Assembly: GCF_009697225.1 (NCBI RefSeq)
Contig: NZ_WIND01000019.1
Location: 1-64,000, forward strand
Source of the DNA: Halovulum marinum
GTDB taxonomy: Bacteria > Pseudomonadota > Alphaproteobacteria > Rhodobacterales > Rhodobacteraceae
Reading direction: 5' to 3'
DNA: 64,000 nt
Part shown: positions 18,880 through 27,958 of the stretch, piece by piece
Layout of the letters: every line of letters starts with the position of its first letter
Numbering within the stretch: the stretch's first letter is position 1
The notes under the pieces: model-generated
Database searches by the model: none
What the model saw: only the letters and a program-made list of their open reading frames with translations
Told to the model about the DNA's origin: nothing
Translations under genes and position numbers: made by a program

Positions 18880-20538
18880 TCAGCCGGCCAGCGCCCACAG
18901 GTCGTGGTGGTGCTCGTTCATCGGGTGCCGCTCGACCCCCAGCACGCCCTGGCGGTGGTGCAGGAACAGCTCGCGCCAGTACGGCTGGATGATGGCGCCG
19001 TCGGCGATCAGCAGCCGCGCCATCTCGGCCATGTGCGGCTGCCGGGCCACCGGGTCGGGCTCGGCCTGCGCCCGCGCCAGCGCGGCGTCGAACGCCGGGT
19101 CGGCGAAGCCGGTCTCGTTCCAGGCGCTGCCCGAGGCGTAGCCCAGCGCCATGTTCTGCACCCCCAGCGGGCGCATGTTCCACTGCGTGCAGCTGAACGG
19201 GTGCCGCGCCCAGCCGGGCCAGAAGCTGTCGCCGTCGAGCAGTTGGCGCTGCGCCCGGATGCCGGCGTCGCGCAGCTGCGCGACCACCGCGTCGGCGCTG
19301 GCGCGGGTCCAGTCGTCGTCCACCGCCAGCAGCTCGTGCTCGAAATCCTGCGCGCCGGCCGCCTGCATCAGCGCCAGCGCCGCCGAAGGATCGCCGGGCG
19401 GGGCGGCGACCCCGGCGTGGTCCGGGTGCATCGGCCCGACATGCTGGTTCTCGGCGGGCAGGCCCAGCCCGGCATAGCCCAGTTCCAGGATCGTCGGGTT
19501 GTCGACCGCCAGCGCCAGCGCACGCCGCACCCGCGCATCGCGGTAGGGCGCGGGGCCGGTGTCGCGGTTGGCGCGCGCGACCAGCGTCGCGCCGGACAGC
19601 ACGCTGCTGCGCTCCAGCCCCATCGTGTCGAACAGCTCGACGTAGATGCCGGTGGTCTCGTGCACCATGTCGATGGCGTCAGCCTCGAAGGCGGCGACGA
19701 AATCCGACGGGTCGGTGCCGAGGTCGAGGTAGTCGATCCGCGCCAGCGCCACCGCGCCGCCCCACCAGCCGGGCCGCCGCACCAGCGAGGCCGAGACCCC
19801 CGGCGTCACGCTTTCCAGCGCGTAGGGGCCGGTGCCGACGGTGCCGGGGCCGACCCCGGCCGCCGGGTCGAAGTCGCGGTGCACGATCAGCGCCGGATAG
19901 TCGGCCATCCCCGCCATCAGGGTGACGTCGGGGACCGACAGGTGCAGCCGCACGGTCAGCGCGTCGACCTGCTCGACCGCGTCCGGGCGCAGGCGCCCGG
20001 TGTCCGGATCGGCCAGCGCCGCCATCCGCGCCGCCATCGAGTTGCCGGGAACCGAGGCGTCGGCCCAGCGCGCCACGTTGAAGGCGACGTCGGCGGCGGT
20101 GAACGGGTCGCCGTTCGACCAGCGCACGCCGGGGCGCAGGTGCAGCGTGTAGCGGCGCGCGTCCTCCGACAGCTCCCACGCGCGCAGCAGCCACGGCTCC
20201 AGCGTGAAGTCATGGGTGTAGCGCACCAGGTTCTCGAGCGTGCCGCGCGCCACGTTGGCCTTCTCGGACCAGTCGAACAGCCGCGGATCGTCCAGCGGCA
20301 GCACCTTCATCTGGCAGCGCAGCGCGGCCGCGGGCGCGGCCTCGTTCGTGTCCTGGGCGCGGGCGCGGCGCGGCGCCGGCAGGCCCAGCAGCGCGTGCGC
20401 CGCCGCGGCGCCGGTGCCCAGCGCCGTGACCCCGGCCAGGAACTCGCGCCGGCCGATCAGACCGCTGCGCAGCGCCCGCAGATGTGCCCGCAGGGCGGAA
20501 CGGGGCGGGACGGGGCGGGGCGGGGCGGGTCGGGCCAT
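18880..20538 (-). CDS. ABC transporter substrate-binding protein, family 5, Tat-exported
   Basis: A 552-residue peptide/nickel-type (DppA/OppA-like) binding protein. A twin-arginine signal (GRREFLAG, R30-R31) precedes a hydrophobic stretch ending near residue 62, so it should be exported folded via Tat. The mature part shows family-5 features: [31 protein letters not shown], and [16 protein letters not shown]. The start at 20538 follows an aaagga site. It is divergent from a second, different family-5 binding protein across a 200-bp gap. The dppBCDF-type permease at 24.0-27.7 kb is the likely membrane partner. Ligand unknown. Confidence 0.87.
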   Translation of the reverse strand: MARPAPPRPVPPRSALRAHLRALRSGLIGRREFLAGVTALGTGAAAAHALLGLPAPRRARAQDTNEAAPAAALRCQMKVLPLDDPRLFDWSEKANVARGTLENLVRYTHDFTLEPWLLRAWELSEDARRYTLHLRPGVRWSNGDPFTAADVAFNVARWADASVPGNSMAARMAALADPDTGRLRPDAVEQVDALTVRLHLSVPDVTLMAGMADYPALIVHRDFDPAAGVGPGTVGTGPYALESVTPGVSASLVRRPGWWGGAVALARIDYLDLGTDPSDFVAAFEADAIDMVHETTGIYVELFDTMGLERSSVLSGATLVARANRDTGPAPYRDARVRRALALAVDNPTILELGYAGLGLPAENQHVGPMHPDHAGVAAPPGDPSAALALMQAAGAQDFEHELLAVDDDWTRASADAVVAQLRDAGIRAQRQLLDGDSFWPGWARHPFSCTQWNMRPLGVQNMALGYASGSAWNETGFADPAFDAALARAQAEPDPVARQPHMAEMARLLIADGAIIQPYWRELFLHHRQGVLGVERHPMNEHHHDLWALAG

Positions 20539-20738
20539 GGCGCGGGTCCTTTCGGCTGGGCGCGTGCGCGAAAGCCGGGCGCCGGGGCGGGTGCGGCACC
20601 CTGCCTTCCCCTTGTCCCACACCGGGCCGGTCCGCGCAACGCGACCGGCGGGCGGCAGCGCCGGCAAACTGTGTCTTTCATTTCCCGCACGCTGGGCTAC
20701 CCTAGTGCCGGAACGGAAAAAGACATCAGGGAGAGATC

Positions 20739-22349
20739 ATGTCCGACAAGCAGATCGACAGGATCGTCGCCGAGATCATGGCCCAGGCGCGGGCGCGCAA
20801 GATCGGCCGGCGCGGCTTCATGGAGGGCATGCTGGCGACCGGCGCCACGGTAACCGGCGCGAGTGCGCTGTGGGGCAGCAAGGTCGCCGCCCAGACGCCG
20901 AAGCGCGGCGGCACCTTCCGCGCGGGGCTGCACGACGGCAACACCGCCGACAGCCTGGATCCGGGGACCACGGAATCGGTCTACATGATCCAGCTGAACC
21001 ACGCCACGCGGTCCTACCTGACCGAGATCACCAACACCAACGAGCTGGGCCCCGACCTGGCCGACAGCTGGGAGGCGACGCAAGACGACGCCTCGGAATG
21101 GCGCTTCGTGCTGAACCCGGACGCCACCTTCCACAACGGCAACAAGGTCACCCCCGAAGACGTCGTGGCGTCGATCAATTTCCACCGCGGCGAGGCGACC
21201 GCCTCGGCCGCCAAGGCGCTGCTGACCGATGTCAGCGACGTGAAGGCCGACGGCGACAACGCCGTGGTCGTCACCATGGCGTCCGGCAACGCCGACCTTC
21301 CGTACCTGATGTCGGACTACCACCTGGTGATCCTGCCGGCGAAGCCCGACGGCGGCATCGACTGGGAAAGCGGCGTCGGGTCGGGGCCGTACAAGATCGT
21401 CAACCACGAGCCCGGCGTGCGCAGCGAACTGGAGCGCCACGACGGCTGGCACCGCGAGGGCGCCTGGTTCGACGGCGTCTCGATGCTGGCGCTGAACGAT
21501 CCGAACGCGCGCCAGACCGCGCTGATCACCGGCGAGATCGACGCCGTGTCCCTGGTCGACCTGAAGACCGTCGGCCTGCTGCAGCGCGCGCCGGGGGTGC
21601 TGATCGACGATGTCGCCTCGGGCGCGCACATCACGCTGCCGATGTTCGTCGACGTCGCCCCGTTCGACGATCTGAACGTGCGTCTGGCGCTGAAGCACGC
21701 GATCAACCGGCAGGAGATCATCGACAAGATCCTGTTCGGCCACGGCACCATCGGCAACGACCATCCGATCGCGCCGTCGCTGCCGTTCCACGCCGATCTG
21801 GAGCAGCGCACCTACGATCCGGACAAGGCGAATTTCTACCTGAAGGAAGCCGGGATGGATTCGCTGAACGTGCAGCTGTCCTCGGCCGATTCGGTGTTCT
21901 CGGGCGCGGTCGAGATGTGCGTGCTGTTCTCGGAGCAGGCGCGCCCCACCGGCATCAACATCGAGGTCGTGCGCGAGCCCAACGACGGCTACTGGTCGAA
22001 CGTGTGGCTGGTGAAGCCGTTCGTCTTCGTCGCCTGGGGCGCGCGGCCGACGCCGGACGTGATGTTCTCGCTGGCGTACAAGGCCGATGCCGCCTGGAAC
22101 GAGAGCCACTGGCAGAACGAGCGCTTCAACGAGCTGCTGCTGCTGGCCAAGGCCGAGCTGGACGAGGCGAAGCGCGCCGAGATGTACGCCGAGATGCAGT
22201 TGCTGTGCCGCGACGACGGCGGCACCATCGTGCCGGTGTTCAACAACCGGGTGATGGCGCGGCGCGACAACGTCATGCACGAGGACAGCATCGCCTCGAA
22301 CTGGGAACTGGACGGCGCCCGGGCCTATCAACGCTGGTGGTTCGCCTGA
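20739..22349 (+). CDS. ABC transporter substrate-binding protein, family 5, Tat-exported
   Basis: A 536-residue DppA-like binding protein with a twin-arginine signal (GRRGFMEGML, R24-R25) and a cleavage region near AAQ-T (51-53). Core features are LNPDATFHNGNKVTPEDVVASIN, GSGPYKIVNHEPG and LNVRLALKHAINRQEI. An agggaga site precedes the ATG. It faces away from the other binding protein (start at 20538), so the 200-bp gap probably contains promoters for both. The two proteins share family but are clearly different in sequence. A compact hairpin follows the stop. Ligand unknown; peptide or opine-like compounds are usual. Confidence 0.9.
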   Translation: MSDKQIDRIVAEIMAQARARKIGRRGFMEGMLATGATVTGASALWGSKVAAQTPKRGGTFRAGLHDGNTADSLDPGTTESVYMIQLNHATRSYLTEITNTNELGPDLADSWEATQDDASEWRFVLNPDATFHNGNKVTPEDVVASINFHRGEATASAAKALLTDVSDVKADGDNAVVVTMASGNADLPYLMSDYHLVILPAKPDGGIDWESGVGSGPYKIVNHEPGVRSELERHDGWHREGAWFDGVSMLALNDPNARQTALITGEIDAVSLVDLKTVGLLQRAPGVLIDDVASGAHITLPMFVDVAPFDDLNVRLALKHAINRQEIIDKILFGHGTIGNDHPIAPSLPFHADLEQRTYDPDKANFYLKEAGMDSLNVQLSSADSVFSGAVEMCVLFSEQARPTGINIEVVREPNDGYWSNVWLVKPFVFVAWGARPTPDVMFSLAYKADAAWNESHWQNERFNELLLLAKAELDEAKRAEMYAEMQLLCRDDGGTIVPVFNNRVMARRDNVMHEDSIASNWELDGARAYQRWWFA

Positions 22350-22361
22350 TCCGGCGACCGG

Positions 22362-22381
22362 CCCGGGCGCTGCCGCCCGGG
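22362..22381 (+). terminator. Hairpin after the second binding-protein gene
   Basis: A perfect 8-bp stem (cccgggcg / cgcccggg) with a ctgc loop starts 12 bp after the stop codon. No T-run follows, as for most hairpins in this window. Confidence 0.55.
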
Positions 22382-22465
22382 TCCGCCGGCACCGAAGCCT
22401 GAACCTGCGCGCCGGCGCCCGTCCGGTGCGCTGGCGCGCGCACGTTCCGAACAAGGGAGATACTG

Positions 22466-22891
22466 ATGAAACGCAAGGGATCGGCGGTCTGGACCGGGGA
22501 CCTCAAGTCCGGCAAGGGCACCGTCTCCAGCGCCAGCGGGGTGCTGAACGAGAACCGCTACGGCTTCCAGAGCCGCTTCGAGGAGGGGTCGGGCACCAAT
22601 CCCGAGGAGCTGATCGGCGCCGCCCACGCCGGCTGCTTCTCGATGGCGCTGTCGGGCGAGCTGGACAAGGCCGGCTTCACCGCCGAGCGCATCGCCACCA
22701 CCGCGACGGTCAGCCTGGAGAAGGGCGACGCCGGGTTCTCGATCAGCGCCGTGCATCTGGACGTGTCGGCGAAGGTTCCCGGCGCCGACGACGCCGCCTT
22801 CCAGAAAGCCGCCGAGGGCGCCAAGGCCGGCTGCCCGGTCTCGCGGCTGCTGAACGCCGACATCACCCTGTCGGCGACGCTGGAGGGCTGA
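22466..22891 (+). CDS. OsmC-family peroxiredoxin
   Basis: A 141-residue OsmC-type thiol peroxidase that reduces organic hydroperoxides. The two redox cysteines are C57 (GAAHAGCFSMAL) and C123 (KAGCPVSRLL), with the expected spacing. The N-terminal MKRKGSAVWTGDLKSGKG strand pair is typical of OsmC rather than Ohr. A gggag site precedes the ATG. It stands alone, followed by a 15-bp perfect hairpin. Confidence 0.93.
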   Translation: MKRKGSAVWTGDLKSGKGTVSSASGVLNENRYGFQSRFEEGSGTNPEELIGAAHAGCFSMALSGELDKAGFTAERIATTATVSLEKGDAGFSISAVHLDVSAKVPGADDAAFQKAAEGAKAGCPVSRLLNADITLSATLEG

Positions 22892-22897
22892 GCCGGC

Positions 22898-22930
22898 CGC
22901 GGGGCCGGGGGCTGCGCCCCCGGCCCCGCG
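22898..22930 (+). terminator. Strong G+C hairpin after the OsmC gene
   Basis: A perfect 15-bp stem (22898-22912 with 22916-22930) with a 3-nt tgc loop begins 6 bp after the OsmC stop. It is the strongest hairpin I saw in the window, though it is not followed by a T-run. Confidence 0.7.
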
Positions 22931-23098
22931 CGTCTTCCGCCGGACGGCTCACGCAGCGTTGATGCATCTTCCGGTTTTTCCTGCTAGTTTGTGCGCATGG
23001 GCTGCCTTGGCCGCCCAGATCGGCGCCTGCGCCCTGAACCCGCAGGCCGAACCGCATCGTGGCCTCGGCCGCCGGAAACGGAAACCGGAGGGCATGGC

Positions 23099-24001
23099 AT
23101 GGTCAAAACGATCGGAAATCCGCTGTCCTGGAGCGTCGGCGCACTGGAGGGGGCCGGTCGCGGCGCCTCTCACCTCGCCGAACGCCTGGGCGGCGTCGAG
23201 GAGTCGGGCGTACCGGTGGTGCGAAAGATCGGCACCGAGGACCTGAAGGAGGCGCTGCGCCGCGGCGTCGAGGATTTCGCCGCCTTCCGCTCCGACGTGG
23301 TGGCGATCTGCCTGCTCTACCCGGTGATCGGCGGCGTGCTGGTCTGGTTCGCGCTGGACCGGAACCTGCTGCCGCTGCTGTTCCCGATGCTGTCGGGCTT
23401 CGCGCTGGTCGGACCGCTGGCCGGGGTCGGGCTCTACGAGATGAGCCGCCGGCGCGAGCGCGGGCTGCACCCGAACTGGGGCGATGCGCTGGCCGTGTTC
23501 CGCTCTTCGGCGCTGGCGCCGATCGTCATGCTCGGGATCTACCTGCTGGCGATCTTCGTCGCCTGGCTGTTCGCGGCCTGGTTCATCTACGCGATGACGC
23601 TGGGGCCGGAGCCGCCCGCCTCGACCGGCGCCTTCCTGGCCGACGTGTTCACCACCGGCGCCGGCTGGGCGATGATCGTTCTGGGCTTCGGCGTCGGCTT
23701 CGTGTTCGCCGTGGTCGCGCTGGCGATCTCGGTGGTGTCGTTCCCGATGCTGCTGGACCGCGACGTCGGCCTGCCGCTGGCGGTCGTCACGTCGGTGACG
23801 CTGGTCGCGCGCAACCCGTGGACGATGGCGCAATGGGGGCTGGTGGTCGCGCTGTCGCTGGCCCTGGGCGCGATCCCGGCGCTGCTGGGGCTGGCGCTGG
23901 TGGTGCCGATCCTCGGCCACGCCACCTGGCACCTCTACCGCCGGGCGATCGACTTCGAGGCTCCGAACCCGAAGCCGAACCCGGACCCGGCGCCCGAGTG
24001 A
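23099..24001 (+). CDS. DUF2189 domain integral membrane protein
   Basis: A 300-residue membrane protein. After a soluble N-terminus of about 75 residues come roughly six transmembrane segments, starting VVAICLLYPVIGGVLVWF. The blocks FRSDVVAICLLYPVIGG, LFPMLSGFALVGPLAGVGLYEMSRRRERG and VSFPMLLDRDVG are diagnostic of DUF2189. Function is unknown. The start at 23099 follows ggaggg. The tail is a proline repeat (NPKPNPDPAPE). It converges with the dppDF gene, 19 bp away. Confidence 0.85.
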   Translation: MVKTIGNPLSWSVGALEGAGRGASHLAERLGGVEESGVPVVRKIGTEDLKEALRRGVEDFAAFRSDVVAICLLYPVIGGVLVWFALDRNLLPLLFPMLSGFALVGPLAGVGLYEMSRRRERGLHPNWGDALAVFRSSALAPIVMLGIYLLAIFVAWLFAAWFIYAMTLGPEPPASTGAFLADVFTTGAGWAMIVLGFGVGFVFAVVALAISVVSFPMLLDRDVGLPLAVVTSVTLVARNPWTMAQWGLVVALSLALGAIPALLGLALVVPILGHATWHLYRRAIDFEAPNPKPNPDPAPE

Positions 24002-24020
24002 ACCTGGCCGCGGGCGCCGC

Positions 24021-25679
24021 TCAGGCGCCCGCGCTGCCTGCGGCCTCGCCGATGTTGTCGCGGCCGCGTTCCTCCAGCAGGTTGCTCAGCCAGTCCGGAT
24101 CCATCTCGGGGACCGAGCTGAGCAGCAGGTCGGTATAGGGATGGTGCGGCGGCCGGAACATCTGGTCCTTGGGGCCGGATTCGACCACCTCGCCCTCCTT
24201 CATCACCACCACCTCGTCGGCGATCGCGCGCACCGTCGCCAGATCGTGGGTGATGAACATGAAGGCCAGGTCCAGCTCCTTCTGCAGCGTGTCCAGCAGC
24301 CGCAGGATGCCCTCGGCGACCAGCTGGTCCAGCGCGCTGGTGACCTCGTCGCAGATGATCAGCTCGGGCCCGGCGGCCAGCGCCCGGGCGATGCCCACGC
24401 GCTGCTTCTGCCCGCCCGACAGCTCCGACGGCAGGCGGTGATAGAACTTCGACGGCGACATCTCGATCTGGTCGAGCAGCCCGTCCACCTGCTTCTTCAG
24501 CGCCGCGCCGCGCAGCCCCTGGTAGAAGCGCAGCGGCCGGCCGATGATCTGGCCGATGGTCTTCTTCGGGTTCAGCGCGGTGTCCGCCATCTGGTAGATC
24601 ATCTGCACCTGGCGCAGCTGCTCCTTGCTGCGGTCCTGGTAGCGCGGGGGCAGGGGGGTGCCGTCCCACAGGATCTCGCCCTCCAGCGGCGGCAGCAGGC
24701 CGGTGATGCAGCGCGCCGTGGTCGACTTGCCCGAGCCCGATTCGCCGACCACCGCCACGGTACGGCCGCGGTGGATGTCGAAGCTGACGCCATCCAGCAC
24801 CCTGGTGTCGCCATAGGCGGCCGAGACGTTCCGGACCGACAGCAGCGGCGTGGTGCCCTCGGGCGGGCGCGGCTTCTGCTCGCGCTTGAAGCTGCGCACC
24901 GCCCACAGCGACTTGGTGTAGTCCTGCTTCGGGTCGGACAGCATCTCGCGGGTCGGGGCCTCCTCGACCTCGTCGCCGCGCAGCAGCACCTTGATGCGGT
25001 CGGCCATCTGCGCCACCACCGCCAGATCGTGGGTGATGTACAGCGCGGCGGTGTTGAACTGGTCGACGATGTCGCGGATCGCGGCCAGCACCTCGATCTG
25101 CGTGGTCACGTCCAGCGCCGTGGTCGGCTCGTCGAAGATGATCAGGTCGGGCCGGCAGCTCATCGCCATCGCCGTCATCGCCCGCTGCAGCTGCCCGCCC
25201 GAGACCTGGTGCGGATAGCGGAAGCCGATCTCGTCGGGGTTGGGCAGGCGCAGGCGGCGGTACAGCTCGATCGCGTCGGCCTCGCTTTCCCTGCGGCTCA
25301 TCAGGCCGTGCAGCACCGGCGCCTCGGCGTGCTGGTCGATCAGCTTGTGCGCCGGGTTGAACGAGGCCGCCGCCGACTGCGCCACATAGGCGATGCGGCT
25401 GCCGCGCAGGGCACGCTTCTCGGCCTCGCTGGCCGAGGTCAGGTCCATGCCGTCGAACTCCACCTCGCCGCCGGCGAAGCGGCAGCCGTCGCGGGTGAAG
25501 CCCATGGCCGCCAGGCCGATGGTCGACTTTCCGGCGCCGCTCTCGCCGATCAGGCCCATGACCTCGCCGCGGTGCAGCTGCAGGTCGATGCCGTGGACGA
25601 TCTCGAACCACCTGTCGTCGGCGAAGCCCTCGATCCGCAGATCGCGGATGTCCAGCAGCAGATCCTTGTCCTTCGCCAT
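24021..25679 (-). CDS. Dipeptide-type ABC transporter ATP-binding protein, DppD-DppF fusion
   Basis: A 552-residue protein with two complete ATP-binding cassettes in one chain. The first has Walker A GESGAGKS (45-52) and signature SGGQLQRA (about 160-167); the second has Walker A GESGSGKS (312-319) and signature LSGGQKQRV. Each cassette keeps its Walker B DE and the H-loop (ITHDLA). It powers the permease encoded by the two upstream genes (3-bp gap to dppC), importing a peptide-like compound caught by a family-5 binding protein. No binding protein lies in this operon; the candidates are at 18880 and 20739. Confidence 0.92.
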   Translation of the reverse strand: MAKDKDLLLDIRDLRIEGFADDRWFEIVHGIDLQLHRGEVMGLIGESGAGKSTIGLAAMGFTRDGCRFAGGEVEFDGMDLTSASEAEKRALRGSRIAYVAQSAAASFNPAHKLIDQHAEAPVLHGLMSRRESEADAIELYRRLRLPNPDEIGFRYPHQVSGGQLQRAMTAMAMSCRPDLIIFDEPTTALDVTTQIEVLAAIRDIVDQFNTAALYITHDLAVVAQMADRIKVLLRGDEVEEAPTREMLSDPKQDYTKSLWAVRSFKREQKPRPPEGTTPLLSVRNVSAAYGDTRVLDGVSFDIHRGRTVAVVGESGSGKSTTARCITGLLPPLEGEILWDGTPLPPRYQDRSKEQLRQVQMIYQMADTALNPKKTIGQIIGRPLRFYQGLRGAALKKQVDGLLDQIEMSPSKFYHRLPSELSGGQKQRVGIARALAAGPELIICDEVTSALDQLVAEGILRLLDTLQKELDLAFMFITHDLATVRAIADEVVVMKEGEVVESGPKDQMFRPPHHPYTDLLLSSVPEMDPDWLSNLLEERGRDNIGEAAGSAGA

Positions 25680-25682
25680 GGT

Positions 25683-26744
25683 CTACTCCTTCAGCCCCGA
25701 GGAGATGTGCAGCATCCAGTCGACCACGAAGTTGACCGCCACCGTCAGCAGCGCGATCGCCGCCGCCGGGATCAGCGGGGTGATCGCGCCGAAGCTGATC
25801 AGCGTCGCGTTCTCGCGCACCATCGAGCCCCAGTCGGCGGTCGGCGGCTGGATCCCGAGGCCGAGGAACGACAGCGCCGAGATCGCCAGGAACACGAAGC
25901 AGAACCGCAGCCCGAACTCCGCCGCCAGCGGCGCGGTGACGTTCGGCAACACCTCCTTCATGATCACGTACCAGGTGCGCTCGCCGCGCAGCCGCGCCGC
26001 CTCGATGTAGTCCATCACCACGATGCCGCCGGCGACCGCGCGCGCCAGCCGGAAGATCAGCGGCGCATAGAGCAGGGCGATCACCAGCGTCAGGTTGCGC
26101 ACGCTCGGCCCGGTGATGGTCAGCAGCAGCAGCGCGAAGATCAGCTGCGGGATCGCCAGCAGCGTGTCGACGATGCGGCCCAGGATCTGGTCGACCCAGC
26201 CGCCCATGCTGGCCGCGATCAGCCCGGTCAGCGTGCCGATGACGAAGGCGATGGCGGTGGTCACCAGCGCGATGCCGACGGTGTTGCGCGCGCCGAAGAT
26301 CAGCCGGCTGAACAGGTCGCGCCCCAGCTGGTCGCCGCCCAGCAGCATGGTCTCGTCGGCGGGCTGGAACGACGCGCCGACCACCTCGGCCTCGCCGTAG
26401 GGGGCGATCGCCGGGGCGAACACCGCGGTCAGGATGTAGACCGCGATCACCAGCATGCCGAAGACCGCGGTCAGCGGCGCGGTCTTGATCAGCCGGGCGC
26501 CGCCCTCGGGCAGCAGCAGCGCCAGGCTCTCGCGGACCATATAGGAAATGCCGGCCGCCGCGGCCAGGATGCCGGCGCCGATGCTGATCGACTTCAGCAC
26601 GCCCGGCCCCATCATCATCGCCGCCAGCCCCGAGACGCACAGCAGCACGAACATCAGCAGCAGCGGGCCGCGGCGCTGCAGCATGCCGGCGATGACGCCG
26701 CCCAGGATCAGGACCGCGAAGAAGGCGAGGGTGAACCAGCTCAT
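25683..26744 (-). CDS. ABC transporter permease, DppC-like, with N-terminal extension
   Basis: A 353-residue inner-membrane permease. The normal DppC body starts near residue 88 (APLTAVFGML) and contains LLGGDQLGRDLFSRLIFGAR and the EAA loop (YIEAARLRGERTWYVIMKEVLPN) that docks to the ATPase. In front of it is an extra segment of about 85 residues with about three hydrophobic helices, not found in classic DppC of about 300 residues. The gene is 10 bp after dppB and 3 bp before dppDF. Confidence 0.9.
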   Translation of the reverse strand: MSWFTLAFFAVLILGGVIAGMLQRRGPLLLMFVLLCVSGLAAMMMGPGVLKSISIGAGILAAAAGISYMVRESLALLLPEGGARLIKTAPLTAVFGMLVIAVYILTAVFAPAIAPYGEAEVVGASFQPADETMLLGGDQLGRDLFSRLIFGARNTVGIALVTTAIAFVIGTLTGLIAASMGGWVDQILGRIVDTLLAIPQLIFALLLLTITGPSVRNLTLVIALLYAPLIFRLARAVAGGIVVMDYIEAARLRGERTWYVIMKEVLPNVTAPLAAEFGLRFCFVFLAISALSFLGLGIQPPTADWGSMVRENATLISFGAITPLIPAAAIALLTVAVNFVVDWMLHISSGLKE

Positions 26745-26754
26745 GTCGTCGCCC

Positions 26755-27711
26755 TCACTTCGGGTGCCGCAGCCGCGGGTTCGACAGGATGGCGCCGACG
26801 TCCGCGATCAGGTTGAACAGGATGAAGGTGGCCGCGAAGACCAGGCAGCTGGCCTGGACCACCGGGAAATCGCGCTTGGACACGCTGTCCACCAGCAGCT
26901 GGCCGACCCCCTGGTAGACGAACACCACCTCGACCAGCACCACGCCGGTGACCAGGTAGGCCAGGTTCAGCGCCACCACGTTGATGATCGGCGCCAGCGC
27001 GTTGGGCAGCGCGTGGCGCAGGATCACGCGCCGGTTCGGCACGCCCTTCAGCCGCGCCATCTCGATGTAGGGGCTGGCCAGCAGGTTGATGATCGCCGCG
27101 CGCGTCATCCGCATCATGTAGGCGGTGACCACCAGCGCCATGGTCAGCGCGGGCAGGGTGCTGCGGTAGATCCGCGTGCCGAGGTCCATCTCGGGGGTGA
27201 CGTTGGCGATCGCCGGGAACCACGGGTTCTGCACCGCCATGAACACGATCAGGATGTAGCCCAGGAAGAATTCCGGGCTCGAGATCGACACCAGGCTCAG
27301 CGCGTTGGCGACCCGGTCGTAGATCGAGTTGCGCATCAGCGCCGCCAGCACGCCCAGGCCGATCGCCAGCGGCACCGAGATCAGCGCCGCCATGCCGGCC
27401 AGGAACAGCGTGTTCAGGAACCGCGGACCCAGCTGCTCGGCCACCGAACGCTTGTTGGCCAGCGAGGTGCCGAAATCGCCCTGCAGCGCGTTGCCGAGCC
27501 ACTGGAAGTAGCGGATGTAGGCCGGCTGATCGAGCCCGAGCTGGCGCCGCAGCTCGGCCACCGTCTCCTCGGTGGCGCTCTGGCCCAGGATCTCCTGCGC
27601 GACGTCGCCCGGCAGCAGCTCGACCGCGCCGAAGATGATGATCGACACCACCAGCAGGGTGCCCAGGCCCAGAAGCAGGCGTTTTCCGATCAGCGGCAGG
27701 ACACCGTTCAT
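26755..27711 (-). CDS. ABC transporter permease, DppB-like
   Basis: A 318-residue permease, first gene of the dppB-dppC-dppDF operon. Family features are the N-terminal helix in GKRLLLGLGTLLVVSIIIFG, the ELLPGD motif, DFGTSLANKRSVAEQL, and the EAA loop YIEMARLKGVPNRRVILRHALPN. Six transmembrane helices are expected. It is divergent from miaA across 247 bp that contain a tandem repeat and an A+T-rich near-palindrome. Confidence 0.93.
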   Translation of the reverse strand: MNGVLPLIGKRLLLGLGTLLVVSIIIFGAVELLPGDVAQEILGQSATEETVAELRRQLGLDQPAYIRYFQWLGNALQGDFGTSLANKRSVAEQLGPRFLNTLFLAGMAALISVPLAIGLGVLAALMRNSIYDRVANALSLVSISSPEFFLGYILIVFMAVQNPWFPAIANVTPEMDLGTRIYRSTLPALTMALVVTAYMMRMTRAAIINLLASPYIEMARLKGVPNRRVILRHALPNALAPIINVVALNLAYLVTGVVLVEVVFVYQGVGQLLVDSVSKRDFPVVQASCLVFAATFILFNLIADVGAILSNPRLRHPK

Positions 27712-27838
27712 TCTTGCGCGTCTCCGTCGTTGCGTGCAGGCGATCGTCCGGGGAACGCAAGCCTAGCCGCAACCGTCATCCGGAAACAACCGTTGTGCGG
27801 GCATGGCGACCGTTGCCCGGGGCGAGGGTGATCCGATC

Positions 27839-27873
27839 GCCGCACAGCTAGCCGCACAGCTAGCCGCACAGCA
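27839..27873. repeat. 12-bp tandem repeat, about 2.9 copies
   Basis: The unit gccgcacagcta occurs at 27839-27850 and 27851-27862, and 27863-27873 matches all but its end. It lies between divergent dppB and miaA, just before an A+T-rich island. If miaA were translated from the upstream in-frame ATG at 27803, the repeat would encode AAQLAAQLAAQ. Confidence 0.85.
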
Positions 27874-27879
27874 AAGTCC

Positions 27880-27894
27880 GATAATCATTATTAT
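27880..27894. promoter_or_regulatory. A+T-rich near-palindrome, Fur/Mur-box-like
   Basis: The sequence gataatcattattat stands out in extremely G+C-rich DNA. It is close to a palindrome around atCATat and resembles half of the classical Fur box (GATAATCATTATC). It lies 65 bp before the miaA start and about 170 bp before the dppB start. It may be an operator or part of a promoter; the resemblance is by eye only. Confidence 0.35.
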
Positions 27895-27958
27895 GTTAAA
27901 TACGCCGATTGACGGAAGCACTGGACTGCGGTTCGCAAACTCAACAACATGTCCGGAA

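Noticed and set aside
27803-27958. A 52-residue N-terminal extension of MiaA from the in-frame ATG at 27803
   Set aside because: It would be encoded by the 12-bp repeat and the A+T-rich island, whereas MiaA proteins begin just before the P-loop, as they do from 27959.
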